The notes below the pieces were generated by a model. That model saw only the letters and a list, made by a program, of their open reading frames with translations, was not told the origin of the DNA and made no database searches. DNA of 64,000 bases from Gammaproteobacteria bacterium (lineage in GTDB: Bacteria > Pseudomonadota > Gammaproteobacteria > SZUA-152). Each line of letters starts with the position of its first letter. The stretch's first letter is position 1. Where the stretch lies: positions 1 to 64,000 of the forward strand of contig JAVVEP010000014.1 in NCBI GenBank assembly GCA_032250735.1, given 5' to 3'. Positions 16,688 to 24,881 of the stretch are shown piece after piece. The translations under genes were made by a program, and so were the position numbers.

Positions 16688-19351
16688 TTACGCCCGTTGA
16701 GCCAGGGCAAGCAACGACTTCAGTTCAGGGAGGCAAGAACCACAATTGGTGCCGGCTTTGAGGCAGCGGCCAATCTCTTCGGCGGTACTCAGCCCTTGCT
16801 GTTCAATGGCCTCGAGGATGGTGTTACGCCCGACACCAAAACAGGCACATACCGTGGGGCCAACGTCCTTCTGCCCTGTTGCGGCGCGCCCCAGTAATAA
16901 TGCCGAGCGCTCACCCTCGGACAAGGCCTGTTTGGAAAACAGGCCTGCCAGCCAATTCCGCGAGGGCAATTTATGGCCTGGAGCAATAAAAATACAACTT
17001 TCGATGCGCTCTCCCACTAAACGCACACCACGATAGTAACGGGCCGCTTCGTCCAGGTATTCCACCCAATTGACGTCGGCATCCGACTGACACAACATCC
17101 CCCGCGACCAGGCTGACCAATCCCTGGGAGCCTGCTCACCCGCCAGTTCATAACGATAAAAGCCCTGGCCCGTCGCCTGCACCCAATAACGGGCGCCACT
17201 CAATTGCAGCTGGCGACGCGATAACAGGAAGCCATGCCAGGCAGGCGTATAGGGCGCAAAATTGACCGGCGTGTTTTTCGACTCAGGTTGCCCTGACACG
17301 GGATCCACCGCAGACTTGACCACCGCATCCACACGACCATGACTGGCATATTGGGCATTCCAGTGCATGGGCACAAAGACATTACCGGGTCGCTGATCAT
17401 CACTCAGACGCGCCCGCACGATCACCTCCCCCCAACGGCTGAACACGCGTACCAGGGATTCATCTTCAACACCGCGCGCTTGCGCGTCCTGTGGATGAAT
17501 CTCCGCATAGGGTTCGGGGCTGTGCTCGGTCAACCGTGGCGACTTGGCGGTGCGCGTCATGGTATGCCATTGATCCCGCACCCGCCCCGTGTTCAGCACA
17601 TAGGGAAAGTCGGCATCGCATTCCACGACGGCTGGTCTCGGCACAATCGGCAGCATTTTCGCCTTTTGATTCGCGGTAAAAAAGCGTCCGTCGCTAAACA
17701 TGCGCGCGGTACCAAGAGGACTTTGTGCGGTCACCGGCCACTGTATGGGCGCTAACTGCTCGTAGTGATCATTCGTCAGCACGGCCAGGGTACTGATATC
17801 AAAGTCACGTTGACCGTTGTTTTCAAAACCTGACAGTGCGGCATGCTCGCGGAAAATCTCCGCAGCACAAGTAAATTGAAAACCCGCGGAAAAACCCATA
17901 CGTTGCGCAACCCGATTGACGATCCACCAATCGGCACGCGCCTCACCCGGCGGCGCTAAAAAAGCACGCTGGCGTGAAATACGACGTTCGGAGTTTGTGA
18001 CCGTGCCATCCTTCTCTCCCCAGGTCAGCGCCGGTAACAGCACATCGGCCGTGGCGGTCGTGTCTGTCTGTTGCACGCAGTCGGAGACCACCACAAATTC
18101 ACAGGCCTGCAGCGCCGCGCGCACGGTATCCGCCTCGGGCAGGCTCACCGCGGGATTGCTTGCCATCACCCACAGCGCCTTGATCTTACCTTCGGCCACC
18201 GCCTGGAACAGGTCAACCGCCTTGAGCCCCGGTTCAGTGACCATCGTGGGTGATTGCCAGAAGCGTTGCACACAATCACGATGCATTGGATTGTCAATCT
18301 CCATGTGCGCCGCCAGTTGATTGGACAGCCCACCCACCTCACGCCCGCCCATGGCATTGGGTTGTCCGGTAAAGGAAAACGGGCCCATACCGGCACGGCC
18401 GATACGGCCCGTTAAGAGATGACAGTTAATGATGGAGTTAACTTTATCGGTGCCGCTTGATGATTGATTGATGCCCTGCGAATACACCGTCACCACGCGT
18501 TCCGTCTGTGCGAACAGGCGATAAAATGCTTCAACCAGGCTGAGCGCAATACCACAAGCTTGCGCAACAATTTCCGGCGAGCCTGCTGTTTCCCGTGCCG
18601 CTTCCACGGCAGCCTCTGCCCCTTCGGTATGCGCATTCACAAACCAGGGGCTGGAAAAATCATGCTCGTGCAGATAATGCAGCAGGCCGTTGAACAACAC
18701 GCCATCCGTTCCGGAAGCTAATGGCAAGTGTAAATCCGCCACATCGCAAGAGGTGGTGCGCCGTGGGTCAATCACTACCACGCGAAAACCCGGATTTTGT
18801 TTTTTTGCCTTGACGATGCGTTGATACAACACCGGATGACACCAGGCAGCATTGGAACCCACCAGCACCACCAGGTTTGCCTGCTCCAGATCTTCGTATT
18901 GGCAAGGCACGGTATCGGAACCAAAGGCGCGTTTGTGTCCTGCGACACTAGAGGACATACACAGACGTGAGTTGGTATCGATATTGGCGCTGCCAATGAA
19001 ACCCTTCATCAGTTTATTGGCCACATAATAGTCTTCCGTCAACAACTGTCCGGAAACATAAAATGCCACCGCATCCACACCGTGTTCACGAATAACACGG
19101 GAGAAACCATCCGCAACCGCATCCAGTGCGGCATCCCAATCAACACGGCGACCCTGAATTGCCGGATACAGCAGCCGTCCTTCGTGATCCAGCGTCTCGG
19201 CCAGTGCCGCACCTTTGGAGCACAGTCGCCCCTGATTGGCGGGATGCTGTTTGTCGCCGCGCACACTAAAGAAGCCATCGGCCTCTTTCGTCGCCACTAC
19301 GCCACAGCCTACCCCGCAATAGGGGCAGGTCGTTGTTACGGATTGTGTCAT
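16688..19351 (-). CDS. nasA: Assimilatory nitrate reductase catalytic subunit (NasA)
   Basis: Cytoplasmic molybdoenzyme reducing nitrate to nitrite for nitrogen assimilation. 887 residues. An N-terminal [4Fe-4S] motif with 'CPYCGVGCG' is followed by the Mo-bisMGD domains ('LCMSSSVAGHKRAFGSD', 'GFSRVI...'), the C-terminal molybdopterin-binding fold ('TGRVRDQWHTMTRTAKS') and a BFD-like [2Fe-2S] module at about 830-885 ('CACFGVGRNTI', 'GTNCGSCLPELK'). The fused BFD-like domain is typical of NasA and takes electrons from a reductase partner. There is no twin-arginine signal, so it is not periplasmic Nap. Third gene of nirB-nirD-nasA, 45 bases after nirD. Confidence 0.93.
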   Translation of the reverse strand: MTQSVTTTCPYCGVGCGVVATKEADGFFSVRGDKQHPANQGRLCSKGAALAETLDHEGRLLYPAIQGRRVDWDAALDAVADGFSRVIREHGVDAVAFYVSGQLLTEDYYVANKLMKGFIGSANIDTNSRLCMSSSVAGHKRAFGSDTVPCQYEDLEQANLVVLVGSNAAWCHPVLYQRIVKAKKQNPGFRVVVIDPRRTTSCDVADLHLPLASGTDGVLFNGLLHYLHEHDFSSPWFVNAHTEGAEAAVEAARETAGSPEIVAQACGIALSLVEAFYRLFAQTERVVTVYSQGINQSSSGTDKVNSIINCHLLTGRIGRAGMGPFSFTGQPNAMGGREVGGLSNQLAAHMEIDNPMHRDCVQRFWQSPTMVTEPGLKAVDLFQAVAEGKIKALWVMASNPAVSLPEADTVRAALQACEFVVVSDCVQQTDTTATADVLLPALTWGEKDGTVTNSERRISRQRAFLAPPGEARADWWIVNRVAQRMGFSAGFQFTCAAEIFREHAALSGFENNGQRDFDISTLAVLTNDHYEQLAPIQWPVTAQSPLGTARMFSDGRFFTANQKAKMLPIVPRPAVVECDADFPYVLNTGRVRDQWHTMTRTAKSPRLTEHSPEPYAEIHPQDAQARGVEDESLVRVFSRWGEVIVRARLSDDQRPGNVFVPMHWNAQYASHGRVDAVVKSAVDPVSGQPESKNTPVNFAPYTPAWHGFLLSRRQLQLSGARYWVQATGQGFYRYELAGEQAPRDWSAWSRGMLCQSDADVNWVEYLDEAARYYRGVRLVGERIESCIFIAPGHKLPSRNWLAGLFSKQALSEGERSALLLGRAATGQKDVGPTVCACFGVGRNTILEAIEQQGLSTAEEIGRCLKAGTNCGSCLPELKSLLALAQRA

Positions 19352-19396
19352 TGTTTCAATCGTTTGCTGTTTTAGCTGACGTCTATTGCTTGTCGT

Positions 19397-19726
19397 CTAT
19401 GGTTTGTCGTCAATCACGTGCAGTGAAATGCTCACCTTGCCGTCTTCTACGCGAACAGGATAACGAGCCGCACAGCCTTCATCGGGCGCCACCGCTTCGC
19501 CTGTCTCAAATTCAATGCGCCAGTTATGCAACGGACAGGTGACGGAACGGCCATGTACGATGCCCTGCGATAAAGGACCACCCTTATGGGGGCAGGCATC
19601 GCGCAGGGCAAACACCTCGTCCGCTGCTGTACGAAAAATACCAATATTTCCTTCAGGGGTTTTAATCACCCGCGCACCGAGTTGCGGAATATCTTCAACA
19701 CTACCTACTTCAATCCACTCAGACAT
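19397..19726 (-). CDS. nirD: Nitrite reductase (NADH) small subunit (NirD)
   Basis: Small Rieske-like subunit that partners NirB in reducing nitrite to ammonium. 109 residues, the family length. The [2Fe-2S] ligand pattern is complete ('DACPHKGGPLSQG', then 'VTCPLHNWRIEF'): C-x-H and C-x-x-H are both present, so unlike some NirD proteins it should bind a cluster. It begins seven bases after the nirB stop, so translation is probably coupled. Confidence 0.93.
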   Translation of the reverse strand: MSEWIEVGSVEDIPQLGARVIKTPEGNIGIFRTAADEVFALRDACPHKGGPLSQGIVHGRSVTCPLHNWRIEFETGEAVAPDEGCAARYPVRVEDGKVSISLHVIDDKP

Positions 19727-19733
19727 ATTGGCC

Positions 19734-22172
19734 TCAACCTATTTTTTTCATTGGAACGAATTCATGTTCAGCCACACCCTGGCTGGCACGCTCAGTCCAG
19801 GGATCAATTTGAGCATATTTTTGCGACTCCACAAAACGCGCCGCCAGCGCCTTACGATTTTCTTCATCGTCAACAAGGTGCTGTTTTACATGCGACAATC
19901 CTACTCGCTCTATCCACGGTGCGGTACGTTCCAGGTAATGTGCCTCTTCACGGTACATTTGGATATAGGCCTGTGTGAATTCGTGTACCTGTTCTTCTGT
20001 TTCCACCTTGCACAACAAATCCGTCACTCGCACCTTGATGCCGCCATTACCACCGACATGCAATTCGTAACCAGAGTCCACACACACCACACCAATGTCC
20101 TTAATCGTGGCCTCGGCACAGTTTCGCGGACAACCTGACACCGCAATCTTGAATTTATGTGGCATCCAGGAACCCCAGGTCAGCCTCTCCAGTTCCATTC
20201 CTAACGAAGTCGAATCTTGCGTACCAAAGCGACACCAGGTTTTTCCGACACAGGTCTTTACCGTACGCAGCGCCTTACCGTAGGCATGACCAGATACCAT
20301 GCCGGCCGCATTAAGGTCTGCCCAGACTGCCGGCAGCTCTTCTTTTTTGACACCCAGAATATCAATGCGCTGGCCGCCTGTGAGTTTGACTTCCGGCAGC
20401 TTGAATTTATCGACCACATCGGCAATCGCACGCAACTCTTTCGGTGTGGTCTGGCCACCCCACATGCGCGGTATCACGGAGTAGGTGCCATCTTTCTGTA
20501 TATTGGCATGAACACGCTCATTGATGAAGCGCGATTGCGCATCATCCTGTGTCTCGGCAGGCCACGCAGCCAGTAGATAATAGTTTAAGGCGGGACGACA
20601 GGAAGCACAGCCATCGGGTGTTTTCCAGTTCATGACATCCATCACGCTGCGAATACTGGTGAGATGTTCTTCACGAATCGCCTGAATCACATCATCATGT
20701 GGGTGATCGGTACACTTACACACAGGTTTGGTGTTCGTTGCTGCAGAGTAATCACCACCCAGGGTGTTGGCCAGAATCTGTTCCACCAGCCCCGTACAGG
20801 AACCACAGGAACTGGAGGCCTTGGTATGGGCACGCACGTCATCCAGGGTGAATAAACCCTTGACGGTTATCGCCTTGACGATGTCACCCTTACAAACACC
20901 ATTACAACCACAGACTTCCATGGCATCCGTCATGGTCGCCGCGGCATTTTGGCCGCCGTGTCCTGAGTCACCCAGGTGGGCCTGACCAAACATGAGGTGT
21001 TCGCGAATATCGCTGACATCTGTCGCATCGCGCATTAACTGGAAATACCAGGCGCCATCGACAGTATCACCGTACATGACAGCACCCTGAATCCTGTTTT
21101 CCTTCAGCACTAACTTTTTGTAGATACCTCGAGCCGCATCCTGCATGACGATAGCTTCGGTGGTGTCGTCACCCATAAAATCGCCCGCAGAGAACAGGTC
21201 GATACCGGTCACCTTAAGCTTGGTGGAGGTCACGGAACCCTCGTACTTCGCGATACCCATTTTCGCCAGATGGTTGGCGCAGACTCTTGCCTGTTCAAAC
21301 AGCGGCGCAACCAGACCATACGCCTGTCCCCGATGCTGGACACATTCGCCCACGGCATACACGCGCGGATCAAAGGTCTGCATTGTATCGTTAACGACTA
21401 TGCCACGTTCACAGTGCAGGCCGACCTTTTTTGCTAATTCGATGTTAGGCCTGATTCCCACCGCCATCACCACCAGATCCGTCGCGAGTTCATGGCCACC
21501 CTTGAAACGCACCGCCCGCACACGATCATCGCCCACAATCGCTTCGGTGCTGGTGGACATGAGAAAATTCAGGCCGCGCGCCTGCAACGCCTTTTTCAGC
21601 ATCTCGCCAGAGGCCGCATCCATCTGGCGATCCATTAAGGTCTCCGACAGATGCACCACGGTGACCTTCATGCCCTGTTGCATCAACCCATTGGCCGCTT
21701 CCAGACCCAGCAGGCCGCCACCGATAACCACCGCGTGTTTATGTTTGCCGGCGGCCTCCAGCATAAGGTCCACATCGTGAATATCACGGAAACTGATCAC
21801 CCCCGGCAGCTCGTGGCCCGGCACGGGAATGATGAAAGGCGTTGAACCCGTTGCCAGCAGCAGCCGGTCATAGGTCTCTTCGCTGCCATCATCGGCGATC
21901 ACCCGGTGATGATGGCGGTCGATATCGACGATGGTTTTACCACGGTGCAGCGTAATGCCCCTGTCTGCGTACCAGTCCAGACGATTGAGCATGATGTCAT
22001 CGATGGTCTTTTCACCGGCCAACACCGGCGAGAGCAGAATACGGTTGTAGTTGCCATACGGCTCGGAGCCGAACACGACGATGTCGTACATCTCCGGCGC
22101 AATGTCGAGCAACTCCTCAATGGCCCTCATACCCGCCATACCGTTGCCAATCAGGACGAGTTTTTCTCGCAT
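19734..22172 (-). CDS. nirB: Nitrite reductase (NADH) large subunit (NirB)
   Basis: Cytoplasmic sirohaem enzyme that reduces nitrite to ammonium with NADH. 812 residues: FAD/NADH-binding Rossmann domains ('IGNGMAGMRAIEEL', 'AVVIGGGLLGLEAANGL'), tandem BFD-like [2Fe-2S] segments ('CGCNGVCKGDIVKAI', 'SSCGSCTGLVEQIL'), and sirohaem/[4Fe-4S] domains with 'TCVGKTWCRFGTQDS' and 'SGCPRNCAEATIKDIG' providing the four cysteines. I chose ATG at 22172 because GGGGAGG lies just before it; an upstream in-frame ATG at 22232 lies near the probable promoter. First gene of nirB-nirD-nasA; no nitrate transporter or sirohaem synthase is adjacent. Confidence 0.95.
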   Translation of the reverse strand: MREKLVLIGNGMAGMRAIEELLDIAPEMYDIVVFGSEPYGNYNRILLSPVLAGEKTIDDIMLNRLDWYADRGITLHRGKTIVDIDRHHHRVIADDGSEETYDRLLLATGSTPFIIPVPGHELPGVISFRDIHDVDLMLEAAGKHKHAVVIGGGLLGLEAANGLMQQGMKVTVVHLSETLMDRQMDAASGEMLKKALQARGLNFLMSTSTEAIVGDDRVRAVRFKGGHELATDLVVMAVGIRPNIELAKKVGLHCERGIVVNDTMQTFDPRVYAVGECVQHRGQAYGLVAPLFEQARVCANHLAKMGIAKYEGSVTSTKLKVTGIDLFSAGDFMGDDTTEAIVMQDAARGIYKKLVLKENRIQGAVMYGDTVDGAWYFQLMRDATDVSDIREHLMFGQAHLGDSGHGGQNAAATMTDAMEVCGCNGVCKGDIVKAITVKGLFTLDDVRAHTKASSSCGSCTGLVEQILANTLGGDYSAATNTKPVCKCTDHPHDDVIQAIREEHLTSIRSVMDVMNWKTPDGCASCRPALNYYLLAAWPAETQDDAQSRFINERVHANIQKDGTYSVIPRMWGGQTTPKELRAIADVVDKFKLPEVKLTGGQRIDILGVKKEELPAVWADLNAAGMVSGHAYGKALRTVKTCVGKTWCRFGTQDSTSLGMELERLTWGSWMPHKFKIAVSGCPRNCAEATIKDIGVVCVDSGYELHVGGNGGIKVRVTDLLCKVETEEQVHEFTQAYIQMYREEAHYLERTAPWIERVGLSHVKQHLVDDEENRKALAARFVESQKYAQIDPWTERASQGVAEHEFVPMKKIG

Positions 22173-22227
22173 CAGACCTCCCCAATACAAATAGACGATG
22201 GCGCAAGGCGCCTTACCTCTGGCCTTT

Positions 22228-22243
22228 TGCACACACTATGCCA
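22228..22243 (-). promoter_or_regulatory. Sigma-54-type -24/-12 promoter of nirB-nirD-nasA
   Basis: On the minus strand the sequence is TGGCATAGTGTGTGCA: GG and GC are separated by exactly ten bases, as in the -24/-12 consensus TGGCACG-N4-TTGCA. Transcription would start about 45 bases before the nirB ATG. An NtrC-like site lies about 100 bases upstream. Confidence 0.6.
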
Positions 22244-22327
22244 GCACTATTTGTATTTGTAAGAGACTGATATATGAAGAAAATTATTGTCAGTCCTGAA
22301 TCCTGGCAGGATTCCCGTGCCAAGGGC

Positions 22328-22342
22328 GCACCAGTTCTGTGC
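22328..22342. promoter_or_regulatory. NtrC-like enhancer site
   Basis: GCACCAGTTCTGTGC matches the NtrC consensus GCACC-N5-GGTGC with a single mismatch. It sits about 85-115 bases upstream of the sigma-54-type promoter, the usual distance for an NtrC enhancer. Functional assignment is inferred. Confidence 0.5.
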
Positions 22343-22393
22343 GGGCGCCTCGGCCGCTGTTTCACGCATGCCCAATTATGTGGCACAGCGGTG

Positions 22394-22409
22394 ACCAGGT
22401 CTGCCTGGT
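22394..22409. repeat. 6-bp hairpin in the nirB/HDOD divergent region
   Basis: ACCAGG-TCTG-CCTGGT forms a perfect 6-bp stem with a 4-nt loop. No T-run follows. It lies in the 425-base divergent region between nirB and the HDOD gene, which otherwise shows only the sigma-54-type elements and no gene. Confidence 0.35.
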
Positions 22410-22597
22410 GTGGGCATTTTGGTAAGTGTCACTACCCTATGCCCTTCACTTTTTCACCCCCGTCCGCACCAGAATGTCCGCTACAGTGCACTAAATTTTC
22501 CGTCAGTCTGCCCGCTAATAGGCAGAGAAACCCAATAGCGGCTAGAGAGATGCCTGAATGGCGGCGCATCTCAAGGTTCACATACTGCGGAGACGTT

Positions 22598-23440
22598 ATG
22601 CCTAACGGACTAAAAAACCGAATTCTCACCGAGCTCATTGATGAGCTGGAAAACGACAAACTGGTGCTACCCAGCCTGCCTGAGGTCGCGCTAAAGGTCC
22701 GTGATACCCTGGATGACGAGAATGCCAACACCAAGGCGGTGGCGCAGGTGATCAGTACCGATGCGGCCCTGTCCGCCAAACTCATTCAGGTCGCCAACAG
22801 CCCCCTGCTGCGCGGCACAACGCATATCGACAGTGTCGACATGGCGGTGACCCGGATGGGCAATACCACGGTGCGGAATACCGTCAACAGCCTGATCGTG
22901 CAGCAGATCTTCCAGCCCACCACGGAGGTGACGGACAGGCTGTTCCGCGCCTTCTGGGAACACAGCACCGAAGTCGCGGCCATCAGCCAGGCATTGGCCG
23001 GCATGGCCCGATTAAAAGCCGACCAGGCGATGTTCGCCGGCCTGGTACACGACATCGGCGCACTACCGATCATCAAATACGCCGAGGATATTCCCCAGCT
23101 ACTGGATCATCCGGAGGTACTTGACGAGATCATTAGTGAACTGCATACCACCATCGGCGTGGCACTGCTGAGCAAATGGGAGTTTCCGCAGGACATCATC
23201 AACGTCGCGGCGAAACACGAGGATCTGGGCCGTGAGCATGATGGGCCGGCCGACATGGTCGATGTGGTGACGGTTGCCAACCTGCAAAGCTATATCGAAA
23301 AGGACCACCCCCTGGCCATCGTGGCCTGGAGCACCGTGCCCGCCTTTAAGAAACTGGGACTGGACACCGAGGTCAGTATTATTGATATGGAAGGTACGGG
23401 TGAGTCGATCCGCGAGGTGCAGGCGGCGTTACGTGTTTAG
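22598..23440 (+). CDS. HDOD domain signalling protein
   Basis: 280-residue cytoplasmic HDOD protein, a family related to HD hydrolases that often works in cyclic-di-GMP or motility signalling but usually lacks phosphodiesterase activity. The HDOD core starts at about residue 20 ('LPSLPEVALKVRDTL', 'QVISTDAALSAKLIQVANSP') and runs to about 220, including 'MFAGLVHDIGALPI', where an HD pair is retained. The chosen ATG at 22598 has GGAG seven bases upstream; a longer frame opens at 22274, but its extra residues look non-coding. No GGDEF or EAL domain is fused. It is convergent with the LOG gene. Confidence 0.85.
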   Translation: MPNGLKNRILTELIDELENDKLVLPSLPEVALKVRDTLDDENANTKAVAQVISTDAALSAKLIQVANSPLLRGTTHIDSVDMAVTRMGNTTVRNTVNSLIVQQIFQPTTEVTDRLFRAFWEHSTEVAAISQALAGMARLKADQAMFAGLVHDIGALPIIKYAEDIPQLLDHPEVLDEIISELHTTIGVALLSKWEFPQDIINVAAKHEDLGREHDGPADMVDVVTVANLQSYIEKDHPLAIVAWSTVPAFKKLGLDTEVSIIDMEGTGESIREVQAALRV

Positions 23441-23484
23441 GAGTAATTAATGATGAACTATACAAGGCCGCGAAGCTAAACCGA

Positions 23485-24162
23485 CTATTTCCCGGGCCCA
23501 TCGGCCCGCTGGCGCATCTGCTCCTTCCACTGACGATGTTTGACCATGATCGAGACGACCTCATCCATATCATCGGTCAGCGTGATGTAACGAAAATCCT
23601 CTTCCGCCACGGTGCCGGCCGGAATCATAGTGGCCTTCATCCAGTCAATCAGCCCCTGCCAGTATTTCACGCCAAACAGGATCATCGGCATGGGATAGAT
23701 CTTCGCGGTCTGCATCAGGTTCAGTGATTCAAAAAACTCGTCCAGGGTGCCGAAGCCGCCGGGCATACAGACATAGCCCATGGAATGCTTCACGAACATC
23801 ACCTTGCGCACGAAAAAATAGCGATAATTTAACACCACATCCTGATAGGGGTTGGGTGACTGCTCATGCGGCAGCCGAATATTCAGCCCCACCGATTTTG
23901 CCTCGGAGGCAAAGGCGCCCTTGTTGGCCGCCTCCATCACGCCGGGGCCGCCGCCGGTGATAATCGCGAACCGTTCGCGGGCGAGGCGCTGGGCGATCTC
24001 AATGGATTGTTGATAATACGGGTCTGCCTCCTTCAGCCGGGCAGACCCGAAGATGGATATCGCATATCCCAGATTGGAAAGCCGGTCAAAACCCTCGGTA
24101 AATTCGCTGATAATCCTGAACATGCGCCAGGATTCATCACCCTTCAGATCTTCAATCATCAT
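23485..24162 (-). CDS. LOG-family protein (TIGR00730-like Rossmann fold)
   Basis: 225-residue protein of the LOG family, whose characterised members release the base from nucleoside 5'-monophosphates (cytokinin-activating or PpnN-like). The signature 'CMPGGFGTLDEFFESL' (PGGxGTxxE) and 'ITGGGPGVMEAANKGA' are present. I chose the ATG at 24162 (AAAGGG just upstream; another ATG follows at once); the frame extends to 24210. The substrate cannot be read from the sequence. It is a short LOG rather than the roughly 450-residue PpnN. Confidence 0.82.
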   Translation of the reverse strand: MMIEDLKGDESWRMFRIISEFTEGFDRLSNLGYAISIFGSARLKEADPYYQQSIEIAQRLARERFAIITGGGPGVMEAANKGAFASEAKSVGLNIRLPHEQSPNPYQDVVLNYRYFFVRKVMFVKHSMGYVCMPGGFGTLDEFFESLNLMQTAKIYPMPMILFGVKYWQGLIDWMKATMIPAGTVAEEDFRYITLTDDMDEVVSIMVKHRQWKEQMRQRADGPGK

Positions 24163-24189
24163 AATGCCCTTTGATCTCTTCGTTAGCTG

Positions 24190-24245
24190 AGAGCCTGTGA
24201 AAAAAACCATCGGCCTACTGCGGACGTCGATTTTTCACAGGCTCT
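24190..24245. repeat. 15-bp perfect inverted repeat upstream of the LOG gene
   Basis: AGAGCCTGTGAAAAA (24190-24204) and its exact complement TTTTTCACAGGCTCT (24231-24245) flank 26 bases. Transcribed in either direction it could form a long hairpin with an A/T-rich tip. It lies between the LOG gene and the CBS gene, which diverge. It could be a small mobile palindromic unit. Confidence 0.75.
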
Positions 24246-24416
24246 GAGTGCTGTAACCATCCCACAGGCCTATTATCGGCAGACTGCCCGCATACTGATG
24301 GCCGTCAACAGGAACAGGAAACGGATCACAGACCCTGAGCGCACACTCATAAAACCGAACTATGGGCCGATAACCCTTATCAGGGAGCCTCATCACCTTC
24401 GATAAGGAGATATGCA

Positions 24417-24857
24417 ATGATTAGCGTCGGAAAACTACTGGATAACAAGGGCCATGATGTCTGGTCGGTGGGCCCGGAAGACAGCGTGTTTGATGCCATC
24501 GCGATGATGGATGAAAAACGGGTGGGCGCGCTCGCGGTCATGCAGGACGACACGCTCATCGGCATCATCTCCGAGCGCGACTATGCCCGCCAGGTGATCC
24601 TCAAGGACCGCACCTCAAAACAGACCCCGGTCAAGGAGATCATGACCCGGCATATTTACTACACCTACCCGGATCAAACCGTCGACGAGTGCCTGGTGAT
24701 CATCAATCAACGGCGGATTCGACACCTGCCCGTGATGGACAATGACAGCCTGATCGGCATGATCTCGGTGGGCGATGTGGTGAAAGAAATCATCGCGGAA
24801 CAGAAGTACACCATCGAGCAGCTGGAGAATCACCTCTCCTGGGCGGAGTCGTATTGA
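24417..24857 (+). CDS. CBS-domain pair protein
   Basis: 146-residue protein consisting of two CBS domains (about 8-65 and 78-135), an adenine-nucleotide-sensing module. Visible motifs are 'VGPEDSVFDAIAMMDEKRVGALAVMQDDTLIGIISERDYARQV' in pieces such as 'KRVGALAVM' and 'GIISERDYAR', then 'RIRHLPVMDNDSLIGMISVGD'. No enzymatic domain is attached, so its partner is unknown. AAGGAG lies eight bases before the ATG, and CCTTATC at 24375 can pair with GATAAGG at 24401, which might mask this Shine-Dalgarno. Confidence 0.88.
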   Translation: MISVGKLLDNKGHDVWSVGPEDSVFDAIAMMDEKRVGALAVMQDDTLIGIISERDYARQVILKDRTSKQTPVKEIMTRHIYYTYPDQTVDECLVIINQRRIRHLPVMDNDSLIGMISVGDVVKEIIAEQKYTIEQLENHLSWAESY

Positions 24858-24881
24858 TAATCCCTTGCGGGCTAGTTGCGG

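Noticed and set aside
22173..22232. Longer NirB from ATG at 22232
   Set aside because: It would begin at the sigma-54-type promoter, and ATG at 22172 has GGGGAGG directly before it and gives the conserved N-terminus.
22451..22500. Second NtrC-like site around GCACCAGAATG
   Set aside because: Only a half-site; the other half does not match the consensus.
22274..22597. N-terminal extension of the HDOD gene from ATG 22274
   Set aside because: The extra 108 residues show no domain, overlap the NtrC-like site, and the ATG at 22598 has a good Shine-Dalgarno.
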